NCBI GenBank assembly: GCA_943330235.2
Contig: CALQGY020000032.1
Location: 1 to 33,310, forward strand
Direction of reading: 5' to 3'
From: Candidatus Kuenenia stuttgartensis
Lineage (GTDB): Bacteria; Gemmatimonadota; Gemmatimonadetes; Gemmatimonadales; Gemmatimonadaceae
DNA: 33,310 nucleotides
Below are positions 15,765 through 24,456 of this stretch, one piece after another. A program made the translations under genes and the position numbers. The first letter of the stretch is position 1. Every line of letters starts with the position of its first letter. The notes beneath the pieces were generated by a model. The model saw nothing but the letters and a program-made list of their open reading frames with translations, was not told the origin of the DNA and did not search any database.

Positions 15765-17909
15765 GAGCCGGCGGCTCGACCGGCCCATGGTCTATGGCCG
15801 ACGTCGTGGCCAACGACCCACGAGACGCGGGCGGGTCGGACGGCGTGGGGCGTCGTCGTCGCGTTGGGCGTCGCGGCGCTGTGCGTCGTCTCGCTATCGG
15901 CGTGCCAGGGCGATACGACCGCGCCTCCGGCACCGCCGCGGCCGCCGGCGCCCGCGGGCGTCGCGAGTCTCGCGGCGGTACCGGCCTCGGTGTACCTGCA
16001 GGCCGGCCAGGAGCAGTCGCTGCGTGTGGAAGCGCGCGACAGCAGTGGCGTGCTCGTGGCGAGTCCGGCCGTGACGTGGCGCTCCGACGCGCCGGCCGTG
16101 GCCACCATCGACGCGGCCGGCGTGGTCCGGGCGCTGGCCCCGGGAAACGCCCGCATCACCGCCACGGTGGGCACGCTCAATGCGCTGGTAGAAGTCGGGG
16201 TCACGGCGGTAGCGCCGGGCGCGCAACAGTGGCGGGTGGCGCGCACGGGGCTATCCGACGTCACGATGCTGGGGATCTGGGACGATGGGCAGGGCACGAC
16301 CTACGGCGTGGGGCAGAACGGCGGGCTGCTGCGGTCCCGCACGACGGGCGCCGCGGAGCCGGTCTGGGAGGTCGTCGCGCTGCCGACGACGGAAACGTTG
16401 GTCGGGATCTGGGGCTCCTCTCCCACGGATATCTGGGTCGTCGGCACCGGCGGTCTGATCTTGCACGGCAATGGTTCTACTTTCCAGACAGTAGAAAGCA
16501 GCACGACCGCGACGCTGCTGGAGGTGTGGGGGCTCTCCGCCACCGAGGTCTACGCGGTGGGCGATCGGGGGACGATCCTGCGCTGGGATGGCACCCGCTG
16601 GTCGGCGCAGAGCGCGCCCGTCAGCGATGATCTGTGGGGGATCTGGGGGGCGAACAGCAGCGCGATGTTCGTGGTGGGGAACAACGGCGTGGTGCTGCGC
16701 TACGATGGGCAGCAATGGCGCCGACTGACGGTCCCCACGACCAATCCGCTGTTCGATGTCTGGGGCACGAGCGCCGGCAATGTGTTCGCCGCCGGCACCA
16801 ACGGCACCATGCTGCGCTTTGACGGGGCGACCTGGACCAGCATGACCACCCCGGGACAGGCCAACCTGTTCGCGATGACGGGGCGGGCGTTCAACGACAT
16901 CTACGCGGTCGGGAACACGGGCGCCTGCTACCACTTCGACGGCACGACGTGGCGCGCGCTGGATATCGGGAGCGGGCAGAACCTGCGCGCCATCACGCGG
17001 CGCGGCGACGGCACGCTCCGTATTGCGGGGTGGTACGGCACGATTATCACGGTGCGCGGTGTGGGGACGGGCGCGGTGGGCACCACGGAGATCTCCGATC
17101 CGACGCTACTCTCCACGTGGAGCGCGCCGAACGGTCTGGCCTTTGCGGTGGGATTCGGCGGCGCGGTGTTCCGGCGTGACCCAAGCGGTGCCTCGGCCAC
17201 CTGGAGACCAACGCCGGTGCCCGGGGTCAACGATCTGTATGGCATCAGCGGCAGCAGCGCGACCGACATCATCGCGGTGGGCGACACGGGCACCATCCTG
17301 CGCTACGACGGGTCAACGTGGCGGCGGGAAGTCTCCCCCACGTCGGCGCTGCTGCGCGCGATCTGGAGCGGGGGGCCGAACCAGTCGGTCATCGTGGGCG
17401 AGCGCGGCATCATTCTGCGCGCCAACGGCGGCGGCTGGGCGCCACAGGCCAGCGGCACCTCGCAGTTCCTGCGCGCCGTTTGGGGGAGCGACCCGGCCAA
17501 TGTCTACGTGGTCGGCGACTCGGGGGTGGTGCTGCGCTTCGACGGCGGGCGGTGGTTCCGCGTGAGTGTCCCGGTGCCCAATACCCAGCGCCTCCGAGCC
17601 GTGTGGGGCACGGCGGCCAACGATGTCTTCGTGGCCGGCGACCGCGGGCTCATTATGCGCTTCGACGGCCTGCAGTGGGCGCTGCAAGCCTCCACCACGA
17701 CCCGTGACCTCCGGGCCGTGTACGGACGTGGCCCCACCGAGGTCTACGCCGCGGGCGACAGCGGCACCGTGCTGCGCTTTAACGGCAAGACGTGGAGTAC
17801 GGTGACCACCCCGGCGACCACCATCATCTATGCACTCTTTGGCATCGGCAGCGCCGGCCCCATCGCCGGCGTGGGCGAAGGGGCGCGGGTGTTCGAGGGG
17901 CAACCGTAG
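15702..17909 (+). CDS. Lipoprotein with Big2 domain and about 14 propeller-like repeats
   Basis: 735 aa from the first ATG. A hydrophobic segment (GVVVALGVAALCVVSL) ends in the lipobox LSAC with Cys68, so the mature protein is a lipoprotein. An Ig-like Big2 domain covers about residues 80-165. The rest is about 14 repeats of roughly 39 residues with the pattern WG-x5-D-(V/I)-(Y/F)-x-VG-x2-G-x-(I/V)-L-R-(Y/F)-DG-x2-W. This is a beta-propeller type of repeat, perhaps two seven-bladed rings. A binding or adhesion role is likely; no catalytic residues are evident. The N-region before the hydrophobic segment is unusually long because of a tandem ATG array; the start could be 15702, 15726, 15738, 15750 or 15762. 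Confidence 0.85.
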   Translation: MLEGILEGMREGMLEGMEKPMEPAARPAHGLWPTSWPTTHETRAGRTAWGVVVALGVAALCVVSLSACQGDTTAPPAPPRPPAPAGVASLAAVPASVYLQAGQEQSLRVEARDSSGVLVASPAVTWRSDAPAVATIDAAGVVRALAPGNARITATVGTLNALVEVGVTAVAPGAQQWRVARTGLSDVTMLGIWDDGQGTTYGVGQNGGLLRSRTTGAAEPVWEVVALPTTETLVGIWGSSPTDIWVVGTGGLILHGNGSTFQTVESSTTATLLEVWGLSATEVYAVGDRGTILRWDGTRWSAQSAPVSDDLWGIWGANSSAMFVVGNNGVVLRYDGQQWRRLTVPTTNPLFDVWGTSAGNVFAAGTNGTMLRFDGATWTSMTTPGQANLFAMTGRAFNDIYAVGNTGACYHFDGTTWRALDIGSGQNLRAITRRGDGTLRIAGWYGTIITVRGVGTGAVGTTEISDPTLLSTWSAPNGLAFAVGFGGAVFRRDPSGASATWRPTPVPGVNDLYGISGSSATDIIAVGDTGTILRYDGSTWRREVSPTSALLRAIWSGGPNQSVIVGERGIILRANGGGWAPQASGTSQFLRAVWGSDPANVYVVGDSGVVLRFDGGRWFRVSVPVPNTQRLRAVWGTAANDVFVAGDRGLIMRFDGLQWALQASTTTRDLRAVYGRGPTEVYAAGDSGTVLRFNGKTWSTVTTPATTIIYALFGIGSAGPIAGVGEGARVFEGQP

Positions 17910-17923
17910 CCGAGGGTCGGCTA
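17907..17923. terminator. Perfect palindrome containing both stops of a convergent pair
   Basis: TAGCCGA - GGG - TCGGCTA: a perfect 7-bp stem with a 3-base loop. The left arm begins with the TAG (17907-17909) of the propeller lipoprotein gene. The right arm ends with CTA (17921-17923), the reverse TAG of the DinB-family gene. It is symmetric, so it would form a hairpin in both transcripts. Confidence 0.6.
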
Positions 17924-18448
17924 GAACCCTTCCCGCTGGCGCAGGGCCATGATGTGCGCGATGTGGTGATCCCCGTGCCAGGCGTACATCCCCAGCACCT
18001 GCTCAATGCTCATCCGCCCATTTTCAGGATGGATGATGGCCCGCAGGAACTGGTAGGGGGTCAGCGCGCGAAGCAGTACGACGAGCCGCTCGTGCAGCGC
18101 CGCGAGGAGCGCCACCGAGACCATGGGCGGCACCGCCTCGACGTCCGGCTGATGGGCCCACGCGTCCTGATCGTACGGAAGGATGGTGGGCTCGACGACC
18201 GACAGCGCCAGCTTGATGCGGATGAACATGTTCATGTGGCTGTCCGCCATGTGATGCACCACCTGCTGCACCGTCCATCCGCCTGGCCGATACGCATGAT
18301 GGAGCGTGGCCGGCGGCAGGCCGCTGAGCGCCGCGGCCAGGGCGGCCGGCTGCGCCGCGAGCCGGGCGATGAACGCCTCACGTTCTTCGGCGGAGTACTC
18401 GTGACGCGGCTCGTGCGGGCCGATCGGGTAGGCCAAGGCATCGGTCAT
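17921..18448 (-). CDS. YfiT/BstA-like DinB-superfamily metalloprotein
   Basis: A 175-aa protein with the full pattern of the YfiT family (DinB four-helix bundle, often annotated as putative metal-dependent hydrolase or bacillithiol transferase): PIGPHEP near the start, YRPGGWTVQQVVHHMADSHMN, LPYDQDAWA and YAWHGDHHIAHI. The three metal-binding histidines are likely H65, H158 and H162. Family members bind a divalent metal, and some conjugate bacillithiol to electrophiles. Whether this organism makes bacillithiol cannot be seen here. The ATG at 18448 fits the family start; the frame extends upstream but without family-like sequence. It converges on the propeller lipoprotein gene. Confidence 0.85.
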   Translation of the reverse strand: MTDALAYPIGPHEPRHEYSAEEREAFIARLAAQPAALAAALSGLPPATLHHAYRPGGWTVQQVVHHMADSHMNMFIRIKLALSVVEPTILPYDQDAWAHQPDVEAVPPMVSVALLAALHERLVVLLRALTPYQFLRAIIHPENGRMSIEQVLGMYAWHGDHHIAHIMALRQREGF

Positions 18449-18680
18449 TGGTACGACTCCGGGAGAGAGCGTGCACCCACGCACCTCGGGGCGAAGCGCG
18501 CCGAGGCTCCCTTGGAAGGTGGAGGGTGTGCCGTGGGGCGGAAAGGCCGTGGGTACCCTGAGGAGAAAGATTCGAGATTCGCGGCCGCTCTCTCTTCCAT
18601 GGCGTTGTCCCCGTGCATAGCATAGCCTTCCCGCCATCCGCCTGGTTTTCGTTTTCCCGCGGTTCCCACCGGAGCACTCT
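18449..18680. promoter_or_regulatory. Divergent intergenic region with no clear element
   Basis: 232 bp between the DinB-family gene (-) and the DUF1080 gene (+). Promoters for both must lie here or be absent. It holds GC-rich inverted fragments and a T-rich stretch (TGGTTTTCGTTTTCCC, about 18650), but no convincing -35/-10 pair was found. Confidence 0.3.
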
Positions 18681-19481
18681 ATGCTCGCCCCTCGCGCGTC
18701 GCGGCTGATCCCGCGGCAGGTCACGCGCCTTGGTCTCCTTGTACTCGGGCTTCCCGTTCTCGGCTGCCAGCATCGGGCAGGCGCCGCGGCAGGCGCCGCG
18801 GCAGGCGCCGCGGCAGGCGCCGCGGCAGGCGCCGTCACGTCGGCAGGCGCCACCGTGGCGGGTGCCTCCTCGGCGCGCCCCGGACCGTGGAAGTCGCTGG
18901 TGCAGGGCTCCTCGCTGGCCGGCTGGCACAACTTCGCGACGCCCGGACAGCCCGTGCTCGGATGGGAAGCCAACAACGGCATCGTGACGCGCACTGGCGA
19001 GGGGGGAGACCTCACCACCGATGCGCAGTACACGAATTTCGAATTGTCGCTCGATTGGCGCGCGCCGGCGAAGGGGAACAGCGGGGTGATTTACCGCATC
19101 GATCCGGCCGCCAACCTGTCGTACGAGAGCGGGCCCGAGATGCAGATCCTCGATGATGCCGGCCATCCAGACGGCAAGTCGCCGCTGACATCGGCGGGTG
19201 CCGACTACGCGATTTATCCGGCGCCGCGCGGCGTGGTGCGACCGGCCACCGAATGGAACAGTGCCCGTCTGATCGTGAACGGACGTCACGTAGAGCACTG
19301 GCTCAACGGCGTCGTGATGGTTGAGTACACGCTGGGCTCGACCGATTGGGTCGAGCGCGTCGCGCGCAGTAAGTTCGCCACCGCTAAAGGCTATGGAATC
19401 GCCCCCCGCGGGTTCATCGCTTTGCAGGATCATGGAGGGCGTGTGGCCTTCCGCAACATTCGCATTCGGGAGCTGCCGTGA
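18681..19481 (+). CDS. DUF1080 lipoprotein, predicted 3-keto-disaccharide/glycoside hydrolase or lyase
   Basis: A 266-aa protein with a lipoprotein signal ([13 protein letters not shown]). An expanded GAAA repeat follows (about residues 33-55). The DUF1080 domain covers about residues 66-266 (concanavalin-like fold), with [58 protein letters not shown] and [19 protein letters not shown]. Characterised family members act on 3-keto sugars, cleaving 3-keto-glucosides by hydrolysis or elimination. The ATG has GGAG about 5-8 bp upstream. It is the first gene of a tight + run; its stop overlaps the permease ATG by one base. The Gfo/Idh oxidoreductase and epimerase genes in the facing run support the pathway. 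Confidence 0.88.
   Translation: MLAPRASRLIPRQVTRLGLLVLGLPVLGCQHRAGAAAGAAAGAAAGAAAGAVTSAGATVAGASSARPGPWKSLVQGSSLAGWHNFATPGQPVLGWEANNGIVTRTGEGGDLTTDAQYTNFELSLDWRAPAKGNSGVIYRIDPAANLSYESGPEMQILDDAGHPDGKSPLTSAGADYAIYPAPRGVVRPATEWNSARLIVNGRHVEHWLNGVVMVEYTLGSTDWVERVARSKFATAKGYGIAPRGFIALQDHGGRVAFRNIRIRELP
18777..18836 (+). repeat. 12-bp tandem repeat encoding Gly-Ala units in the DUF1080 lipoprotein
   Basis: Four perfect copies of GCAGGCGCCGCG (18777-18824), a fifth with two changed bases, and a further related copy at 18843. They encode an AGAA linker between the lipidated Cys and the folded domain. Confidence 0.95.
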
Positions 19482-20701
19482 TGGGCACGAAGTTTCGTCT
19501 GTCCGTAATGATGTTTCTGCAGTACTTCGTTTGGGGCGCCTGGTACGTGACCATGGGCACCTACATCACGCAGACGCTGCACTTCACCGACACGCAAGTG
19601 GGCGCCGCCTACGGCGCGATGGCCATCGCGGCCATCGTGTCTCCGTTCTTCATGGGCATTGTGGCCGACCGCTTCTTCGCCAGCGAGAAGCTGCTCGCGA
19701 TCCTGCATATCGGCGGCGCGGGGCTGATGTATCTGCTCTCGCAGCAGACGCAGTGGAGCGGGTTCTATCCCATCCTGCTGGCGTATGCGTTCTGTTTCAT
19801 GCCGACGCTGTCGCTCACGAATTCCATCTCGTTCCACAACATCAGCGATTCAGCGCGCGACTTCCCCATCATCCGCGTGTTGGGCACCATCGGCTGGATC
19901 GCCGCCGGCATTCTGGTGGGGAAAGTGCTGCAAGCCGATAAGCTGGCGCTCCCCATGCAGCTGGCCGCCGGCGGCAGTCTGCTACTGGGCGTGTTCTCGC
20001 TGATGCTCCCGCACACGCCGCCCAAGGCCGCGGGCCAGGCGTTCAGCACGCGGGACGCGCTGGGACTCGACGCGCTGCAGCTGCTCAAGCACCGCGACTT
20101 CACCATCTTCGTGGTGGGCTCGTTCCTGCTCTGCATTCCGCTGCAGTTCTACTATGCGTTTGCGAATCCATATCTGAACGAAGTCAACGCGCCGGACCCG
20201 GCGTTCATTCAGACGTTCGGACAGATGTCGGAGATCGGCTTCATGCTGCTCCTCCCCTTCGCGCTGCGGAAGCTCGGTATCAAGTGGATCATGCTGGTCG
20301 GCATGTTCGCCTGGGCGCTGCGCTACTTCGCATTCAGCCAGGGCGCCAACGGACCGGTGATGTGGATGATCTATGCGGGCATCCTGCTGCACGGCGTCTG
20401 CTACGATTTCTTCTTTGTGGCCGGCCAGATTTACACCGACGAACGCGCGGGTCCGAAGGTCCGCGCCGCCGCGCAGGGATTCCTCAATCTCGTCACCAAC
20501 GGCGTCGGCTACTTCGTCGGCGCGTCGGTTTCGGGGAGCGTGGTCAGCAAGTACGCCACGGGTGGCAACGGCAACAGCCCAGCGTCGCACGACTGGGTGC
20601 TGGTGTGGCAGACAGCCGCATTCCTCGCCCTCGCCGTTTTTGTCGTCTTCCTGTTCCTCTTCCGTCCCGCTCCGTCGACCGCGAAGACGGTCGAAAACTG
20701 A
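19481..20701 (+). CDS. MFS permease of the nucleoside:H+ symporter (NupG) type
   Basis: A 406-aa inner-membrane protein with about 12 hydrophobic helices. The start ([23 protein letters not shown]) and the NSISFHNI and [13 protein letters not shown] segments are typical of the NupG/XapB nucleoside-symporter group. Homologues of this group sit in sugar catabolism clusters of Bacteroidota and Planctomycetota, so the substrate may be a sugar or keto-sugar instead of a nucleoside. GGGAG stands 8 bp before the ATG; a GTG three bases earlier is the alternative. CutC starts 9 bp downstream. Confidence 0.88.
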   Translation: MGTKFRLSVMMFLQYFVWGAWYVTMGTYITQTLHFTDTQVGAAYGAMAIAAIVSPFFMGIVADRFFASEKLLAILHIGGAGLMYLLSQQTQWSGFYPILLAYAFCFMPTLSLTNSISFHNISDSARDFPIIRVLGTIGWIAAGILVGKVLQADKLALPMQLAAGGSLLLGVFSLMLPHTPPKAAGQAFSTRDALGLDALQLLKHRDFTIFVVGSFLLCIPLQFYYAFANPYLNEVNAPDPAFIQTFGQMSEIGFMLLLPFALRKLGIKWIMLVGMFAWALRYFAFSQGANGPVMWMIYAGILLHGVCYDFFFVAGQIYTDERAGPKVRAAAQGFLNLVTNGVGYFVGASVSGSVVSKYATGGNGNSPASHDWVLVWQTAAFLALAVFVVFLFLFRPAPSTAKTVEN

Positions 20702-20710
20702 GGCCACACC

Positions 20711-21406
20711 GTGACGGTCGATCCTTCCATGATCCTCGTTGAAGCCTGCTGCGACTCGCTGCACAGTGCGCGCGCGGCGCAGGCGTTCGGCGCCGGTCGC
20801 GTGGAGCTGTGCGGTCCGGGCGACGGCGGCACGACGCCATCGCTCGGGCTCATCGCCCGCGCCCGCGACGAGCTGCAGATTCCGATGCACGTGATGATCC
20901 GTCCGCACACGGACGGCTTCGTGTACCGTGACGACGACATCGACATCATGCTGGACGACCTCGTCGCCGCCAAGGCACTGGGCGCCGAGGGTGTGGTGTT
21001 CGGACCGCTCTACAGCGACGGGACGGTGCAGAAGGAGCAGATGGCGCAGCTCATCTCGGCCGCTCGACCGATGAAGGTGGTATTCCACCGTGCCTTCGAC
21101 CGGACACCGGACGCCATGGCTGCGATGGACACGTTGCTCATGCTCGGCGTGGACTTCGTGCTGACGGCCGGCCACGAGAGCACCGCCCTCGCGGGCGCCC
21201 CGATGCTGCGCGCACTGCAAGAGCTCGCCGGCACGAAGCTCACCGTGCTCGCGGGCGGCGGCGTTCGCGGCCACAATGTGCGCGATCTCATCGAGCAGGC
21301 CGAGCTTCGTGAAGTGCATGCGCGGGCGACCGACCCGATGATCGTGCGCGACGTGATCTTGGCCCTCAATACGCCAACGCTGTACGCGTCATCGCTCCCG
21401 AGATGA
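20711..21406 (+). CDS. cutC: CutC family TIM-barrel protein
   Basis: A 231-aa cytoplasmic protein with the CutC signature throughout: ILVEACCDSLHSARAAQAFGAGRVELC, MHVMIRPHTDGFVY, GAEGVVFGPLYSDG, VVFHRAFDRTPD and VLAGGGVRGHNV. CutC was first linked to copper tolerance, but that role is disputed and the activity is unclear. It is often found beside glycan-use genes, as here between a permease and a hexosaminidase. The GTG at 20711 is used; the ATG at 20729 would start directly before ILVEAC and is a fair alternative. The stop overlaps the GH20 ATG (ATGA). Confidence 0.9.
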   Translation: MTVDPSMILVEACCDSLHSARAAQAFGAGRVELCGPGDGGTTPSLGLIARARDELQIPMHVMIRPHTDGFVYRDDDIDIMLDDLVAAKALGAEGVVFGPLYSDGTVQKEQMAQLISAARPMKVVFHRAFDRTPDAMAAMDTLLMLGVDFVLTAGHESTALAGAPMLRALQELAGTKLTVLAGGGVRGHNVRDLIEQAELREVHARATDPMIVRDVILALNTPTLYASSLPR

Positions 21407-23070
21407 TCCCCCGCCATCTGCCCCGCCATCTGCTACGCGGCGTCGCCGCGTCAACCGCGCTCCTGGTTGGACTGAGTGCGTCGGTGCATGCTGCGCCGGC
21501 GGTCGACTCCGCGGTGTATGCGGTTATCCCGCGGCCGGTCGTACTCACGCCACACGCGGGGCACTTCACGCTGACGGCGAAGACGAGCGTGCACGCGGAT
21601 CCGGCGTTTACTGCCGTCGGTCATCGCTTCGCGCGCGACATCGCGAATGCCACCGGGTTCGATCTAGCAGTCGTGTCATCCAGCGCCGCCGCGCCCGATG
21701 TGATTCGGCTGGTGCGGGTGCGTGGCGCCGACACCACCGCGTTGGGCGCCGAGGGATATCGCCTTGATGTGACGACGACCGGCGTCACGGTACGGGCTGC
21801 GCATGCCGCCGGCGCGTTCTACGCGCTCGAAACGCTCAAGCAGCTGCTCCCGGTAGCCATTTTCCGTGACGCACCGATAAGCGGCGTGCGGTGGGACGCC
21901 CCCGCCGTCCATATCGAAGACACGCCACGCTTTTCGTGGCGCGGCGCGCACCTGGACGTGTCGCGCCACTTCATGCCGAAGGAATTCGTCAAGAAGTACA
22001 TCGATCTGCTGGCGCGCCACAAGATGAATCGCTTTCACTGGCATCTCACCGAAGACCAGGGATGGCGCATTGAAATCAAGAAGTATCCACGGCTGACCGA
22101 CGTGAGTTCGTGCCGCACGCAGACATTGGTGGGGCCGCACGTGTCGGATCCGGCCAAGCAAGTGTTCGACGGCAAGAAGCACTGCGGCTTCTACACGCAG
22201 GATGATGTCCGCGAGATCGTCGCGTATGCGGCGCAGCGCTACATCACCGTGGTGCCGGAAATTGAAATGCCGGGACACGCGCAGGCTGCCATCGCCGCCT
22301 ATCCCGAACTCGGCGTGCGTCGTGATACCACGGTGGGTGTGATGCAGGTGTGGGGCGTCAGCGAATTCATTTTGAACGCCGACGACAGCACGGTGGGCTT
22401 TATGCAGGATGTGCTGCGCGAAGTGCTGACGCTCTTTCCGGGGCCGTACATCCACGTGGGTGGCGACGAAGCGGTGAAGACGCAGTGGAAGGCCAGCCCG
22501 CAGATTCAGTCGCGTATCAAGGCGCTGGGGCTCAAGGACGAGCACGAGTTGCAGAGCTGGTTCATTGGGCAGATGGGCACGTTCCTCACCAAGAACGGTC
22601 GCCGCCTAGTGGGCTGGGACGAGATTCTCGAGGGCGGGTTGGCCGAGAATGCCACCGTGATGTCATGGCGTGGCATGGACGGCGGTATTGCCGCGGCCAA
22701 GGCCGATCATGATGTGATCATGGCACCCGGTAGTCACACGTACTTCGATCACTATCAGTCGCGCGACCGTGCGAAGGAGCCGTTGGCGATTGGCGGCTTC
22801 CTGCCCATGGACACCGTCTATGCGTTCGAGCCGGTGCCGGCATCACTCACCCCCGCCGAGGCGCGGCATGTGCTTGGCGCGCAAGCGCAACTCTGGACGG
22901 AGTACATCCAGGACGCTAAGCAGCTGGAGTACATGGCGTACCCGCGCATGAGCGCACTCGCGGAAGTGCTCTGGACCACCACGCCGCGTCGTGATTTCAC
23001 CGACTTCATGGCGCGCATGTCGACCCACGTGCAGCGGCTGGACGCGCTGGACGTGAACTACCGGCGTTAA
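21403..23070 (+). CDS. Secreted GH20 beta-N-acetylhexosaminidase
   Basis: 555 aa with a signal peptide (cleavage near SVHA|AP). An N-terminal GH20b domain (about residues 35-165) is followed by the catalytic TIM barrel (about 170-510). Motifs seen are FSWRGAHLDVSRHFM, MNRFHWHLTEDQGWRIEIKKYP, YITVVPEIEMPGHAQAAIAAYPELG and HVGGDEAVKTQW. In the last, D355-E356 is the catalytic pair for substrate-assisted hydrolysis via the N-acetyl group. It releases terminal GlcNAc or GalNAc from chitin-like oligomers, peptidoglycan fragments or glycoproteins, outside the cytoplasm. It is the last gene of the + run, and a strong hairpin follows its stop. Confidence 0.93.
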   Translation: MIPRHLPRHLLRGVAASTALLVGLSASVHAAPAVDSAVYAVIPRPVVLTPHAGHFTLTAKTSVHADPAFTAVGHRFARDIANATGFDLAVVSSSAAAPDVIRLVRVRGADTTALGAEGYRLDVTTTGVTVRAAHAAGAFYALETLKQLLPVAIFRDAPISGVRWDAPAVHIEDTPRFSWRGAHLDVSRHFMPKEFVKKYIDLLARHKMNRFHWHLTEDQGWRIEIKKYPRLTDVSSCRTQTLVGPHVSDPAKQVFDGKKHCGFYTQDDVREIVAYAAQRYITVVPEIEMPGHAQAAIAAYPELGVRRDTTVGVMQVWGVSEFILNADDSTVGFMQDVLREVLTLFPGPYIHVGGDEAVKTQWKASPQIQSRIKALGLKDEHELQSWFIGQMGTFLTKNGRRLVGWDEILEGGLAENATVMSWRGMDGGIAAAKADHDVIMAPGSHTYFDHYQSRDRAKEPLAIGGFLPMDTVYAFEPVPASLTPAEARHVLGAQAQLWTEYIQDAKQLEYMAYPRMSALAEVLWTTTPRRDFTDFMARMSTHVQRLDALDVNYRR

Positions 23071-23076
23071 CGCGAA

Positions 23077-23110
23077 GGGTCGGCGACGGCATGAATGCCA
23101 TCGCCGACCC
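23077..23110. terminator. Strong hairpin between convergent operons
   Basis: GGGTCGGCGA - C - GGCA - tgaa - TGCC - A - TCGCCGACCC: a 10-bp perfect outer stem, one mismatch, then a 4-bp inner stem with a TGAA loop. It lies 7 bp after the GH20 stop and 53 bp from the stop of the facing oxidoreductase gene. There is no T-run, but it is the obvious bidirectional terminator for both runs. Confidence 0.7.
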
Positions 23111-23162
23111 ATTCACGGACGCGGTCTCGGACGCAGTCTCGCGCGCTGCTACTGCGGCCGCA

Positions 23163-24401
23163 TCAGCGCGGCTTCCACGTCCCCTGTGCCACCTGCGGCA
23201 CGAACTTATCGAGTCCGCGCGGCGGGAACTCGAGCGTCTTCCCCTGCTCGGCGCTCATGTAGGCCGTCATGAGCAGACGCACGACATCGAGGCCGTCATG
23301 GAACGTGAGCAGCGGCTTCTCCTTGCCGAGGAACGCGCGCACGAAGTGTCGGTCTTCGGCTTCGTAGCCATAGGCGATGGCTTCGTTCACCACCACGGGC
23401 ATCTGTCCCGTTTCGGCATTCTGCTTCTCCACGATGTCTTCGCCCGTCTTGCCCTTCACGGCGCGCGAGAAGAACAGATCCAGCCCTGACTCGAGCGAGT
23501 TCCATTTCATGGAGTACTCAGGGCCGAGCAGCTCCGCCGAGAGGCGCAGGCCGGGTCCGACAAAGCTCCAACTCGTGGTGGCCTCACCGATGGCCATGCC
23601 GCCGTCCGGCGTTTCAAATTCTACGGTGACACTCGCAAAGTCTTCGGACGGTGTCTTCAGATAGTCCACACCCATCGTCTTCTTGAGCTGCGCCGCGTAC
23701 GCATTGCGCGACCACTTGAGTGACGCGATCTGCCCCGTGACGCGCTTGGGCACGAGCGTCGACAGCGGCTGCCCCGGCGGCGTGAGCAACTGACGCACTA
23801 CCAGCAGGCTATGGCACATCATGTCGTTCAGCACGCCGCCACCCTGCTGCGCACCATTCCAGAACCACGGCATGTGCGGTCCGCCATGTTCTTCGGCTGC
23901 GCGCGCGAGATACGGCCGTCCCGTGGTGGAGGCACCGCGCGCCCAGAGCAGATGGTGCCCCGTGCTGACCTGCGGCGCGAAGTACTGGTTCTCGAGGTAG
24001 CCGTGCATGATGCCGGCCTTCTCGACCATCTTGATGACGGCTTTCGCTTCGGCGACCGTGCGCGCCAGCGGCTTTTCGCACGCGATGCCTTTGAGCGTGC
24101 CCTTCCCGCTGGTGACGGCGTCGCAGATTTCTTCGACGTTTTCGATGCGCGCTTGGTTGGGCCCGTTCAGCCAGATGGCATCGATGGCGGGGTCCGCGAC
24201 CATATCGGTGATGCTCTTGTACGCTTTGCACGCACCGAGGTCGAGCTCACGCGCGTATTTCGCGGCCGAGGCGGCGTTCTTGGCGTTCGGGCTCCACACG
24301 CCCAACACATCCGCGTCGCGGACGTAGCGCAGCCCCTGCATGTGGAAGCGCGCGTTGAAGCCGGAGCCGACGAAGCCGATACCGAGGCGGGAAGCAGACA
24401 T
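23163..24401 (-). CDS. Gfo/Idh/MocA family oxidoreductase
   Basis: 412 aa. An N-terminal Rossmann fold has GIGFVGSGFNARFHMQGL (dinucleotide-binding loop). E109-K110-P111 is the conserved EKP with the catalytic-site Lys, and GGGVLNDMMCHSLLVVRQLL is the conserved segment of the C-terminal substrate domain. The family oxidises or reduces sugars with NAD(P), often at C3. No signal peptide is seen with the ATG at 24401, so it acts in the cytoplasm. A TTG at 24440 is a poorer start. It is the last gene of the - run, 55 bp after the acyl-CoA ligase. With DUF1080 and the epimerase it suggests conversion of glycosides to or from 3-keto sugars. Confidence 0.9.
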   Translation of the reverse strand: MSASRLGIGFVGSGFNARFHMQGLRYVRDADVLGVWSPNAKNAASAAKYARELDLGACKAYKSITDMVADPAIDAIWLNGPNQARIENVEEICDAVTSGKGTLKGIACEKPLARTVAEAKAVIKMVEKAGIMHGYLENQYFAPQVSTGHHLLWARGASTTGRPYLARAAEEHGGPHMPWFWNGAQQGGGVLNDMMCHSLLVVRQLLTPPGQPLSTLVPKRVTGQIASLKWSRNAYAAQLKKTMGVDYLKTPSEDFASVTVEFETPDGGMAIGEATTSWSFVGPGLRLSAELLGPEYSMKWNSLESGLDLFFSRAVKGKTGEDIVEKQNAETGQMPVVVNEAIAYGYEAEDRHFVRAFLGKEKPLLTFHDGLDVVRLLMTAYMSAEQGKTLEFPPRGLDKFVPQVAQGTWKPR

Positions 24402-24456
24402 GGCAGACGGGGGAAACGGGTGAACGAGAGCGGACGACAACGGATAGGGCGATGGA

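Noticed and set aside
19982-21319. Minus-strand open frame of 445 codons opposite the permease and CutC genes
   Set aside because: Shadow frame rich in His, Arg and Glu; both genes on the + strand have clear family motifs.
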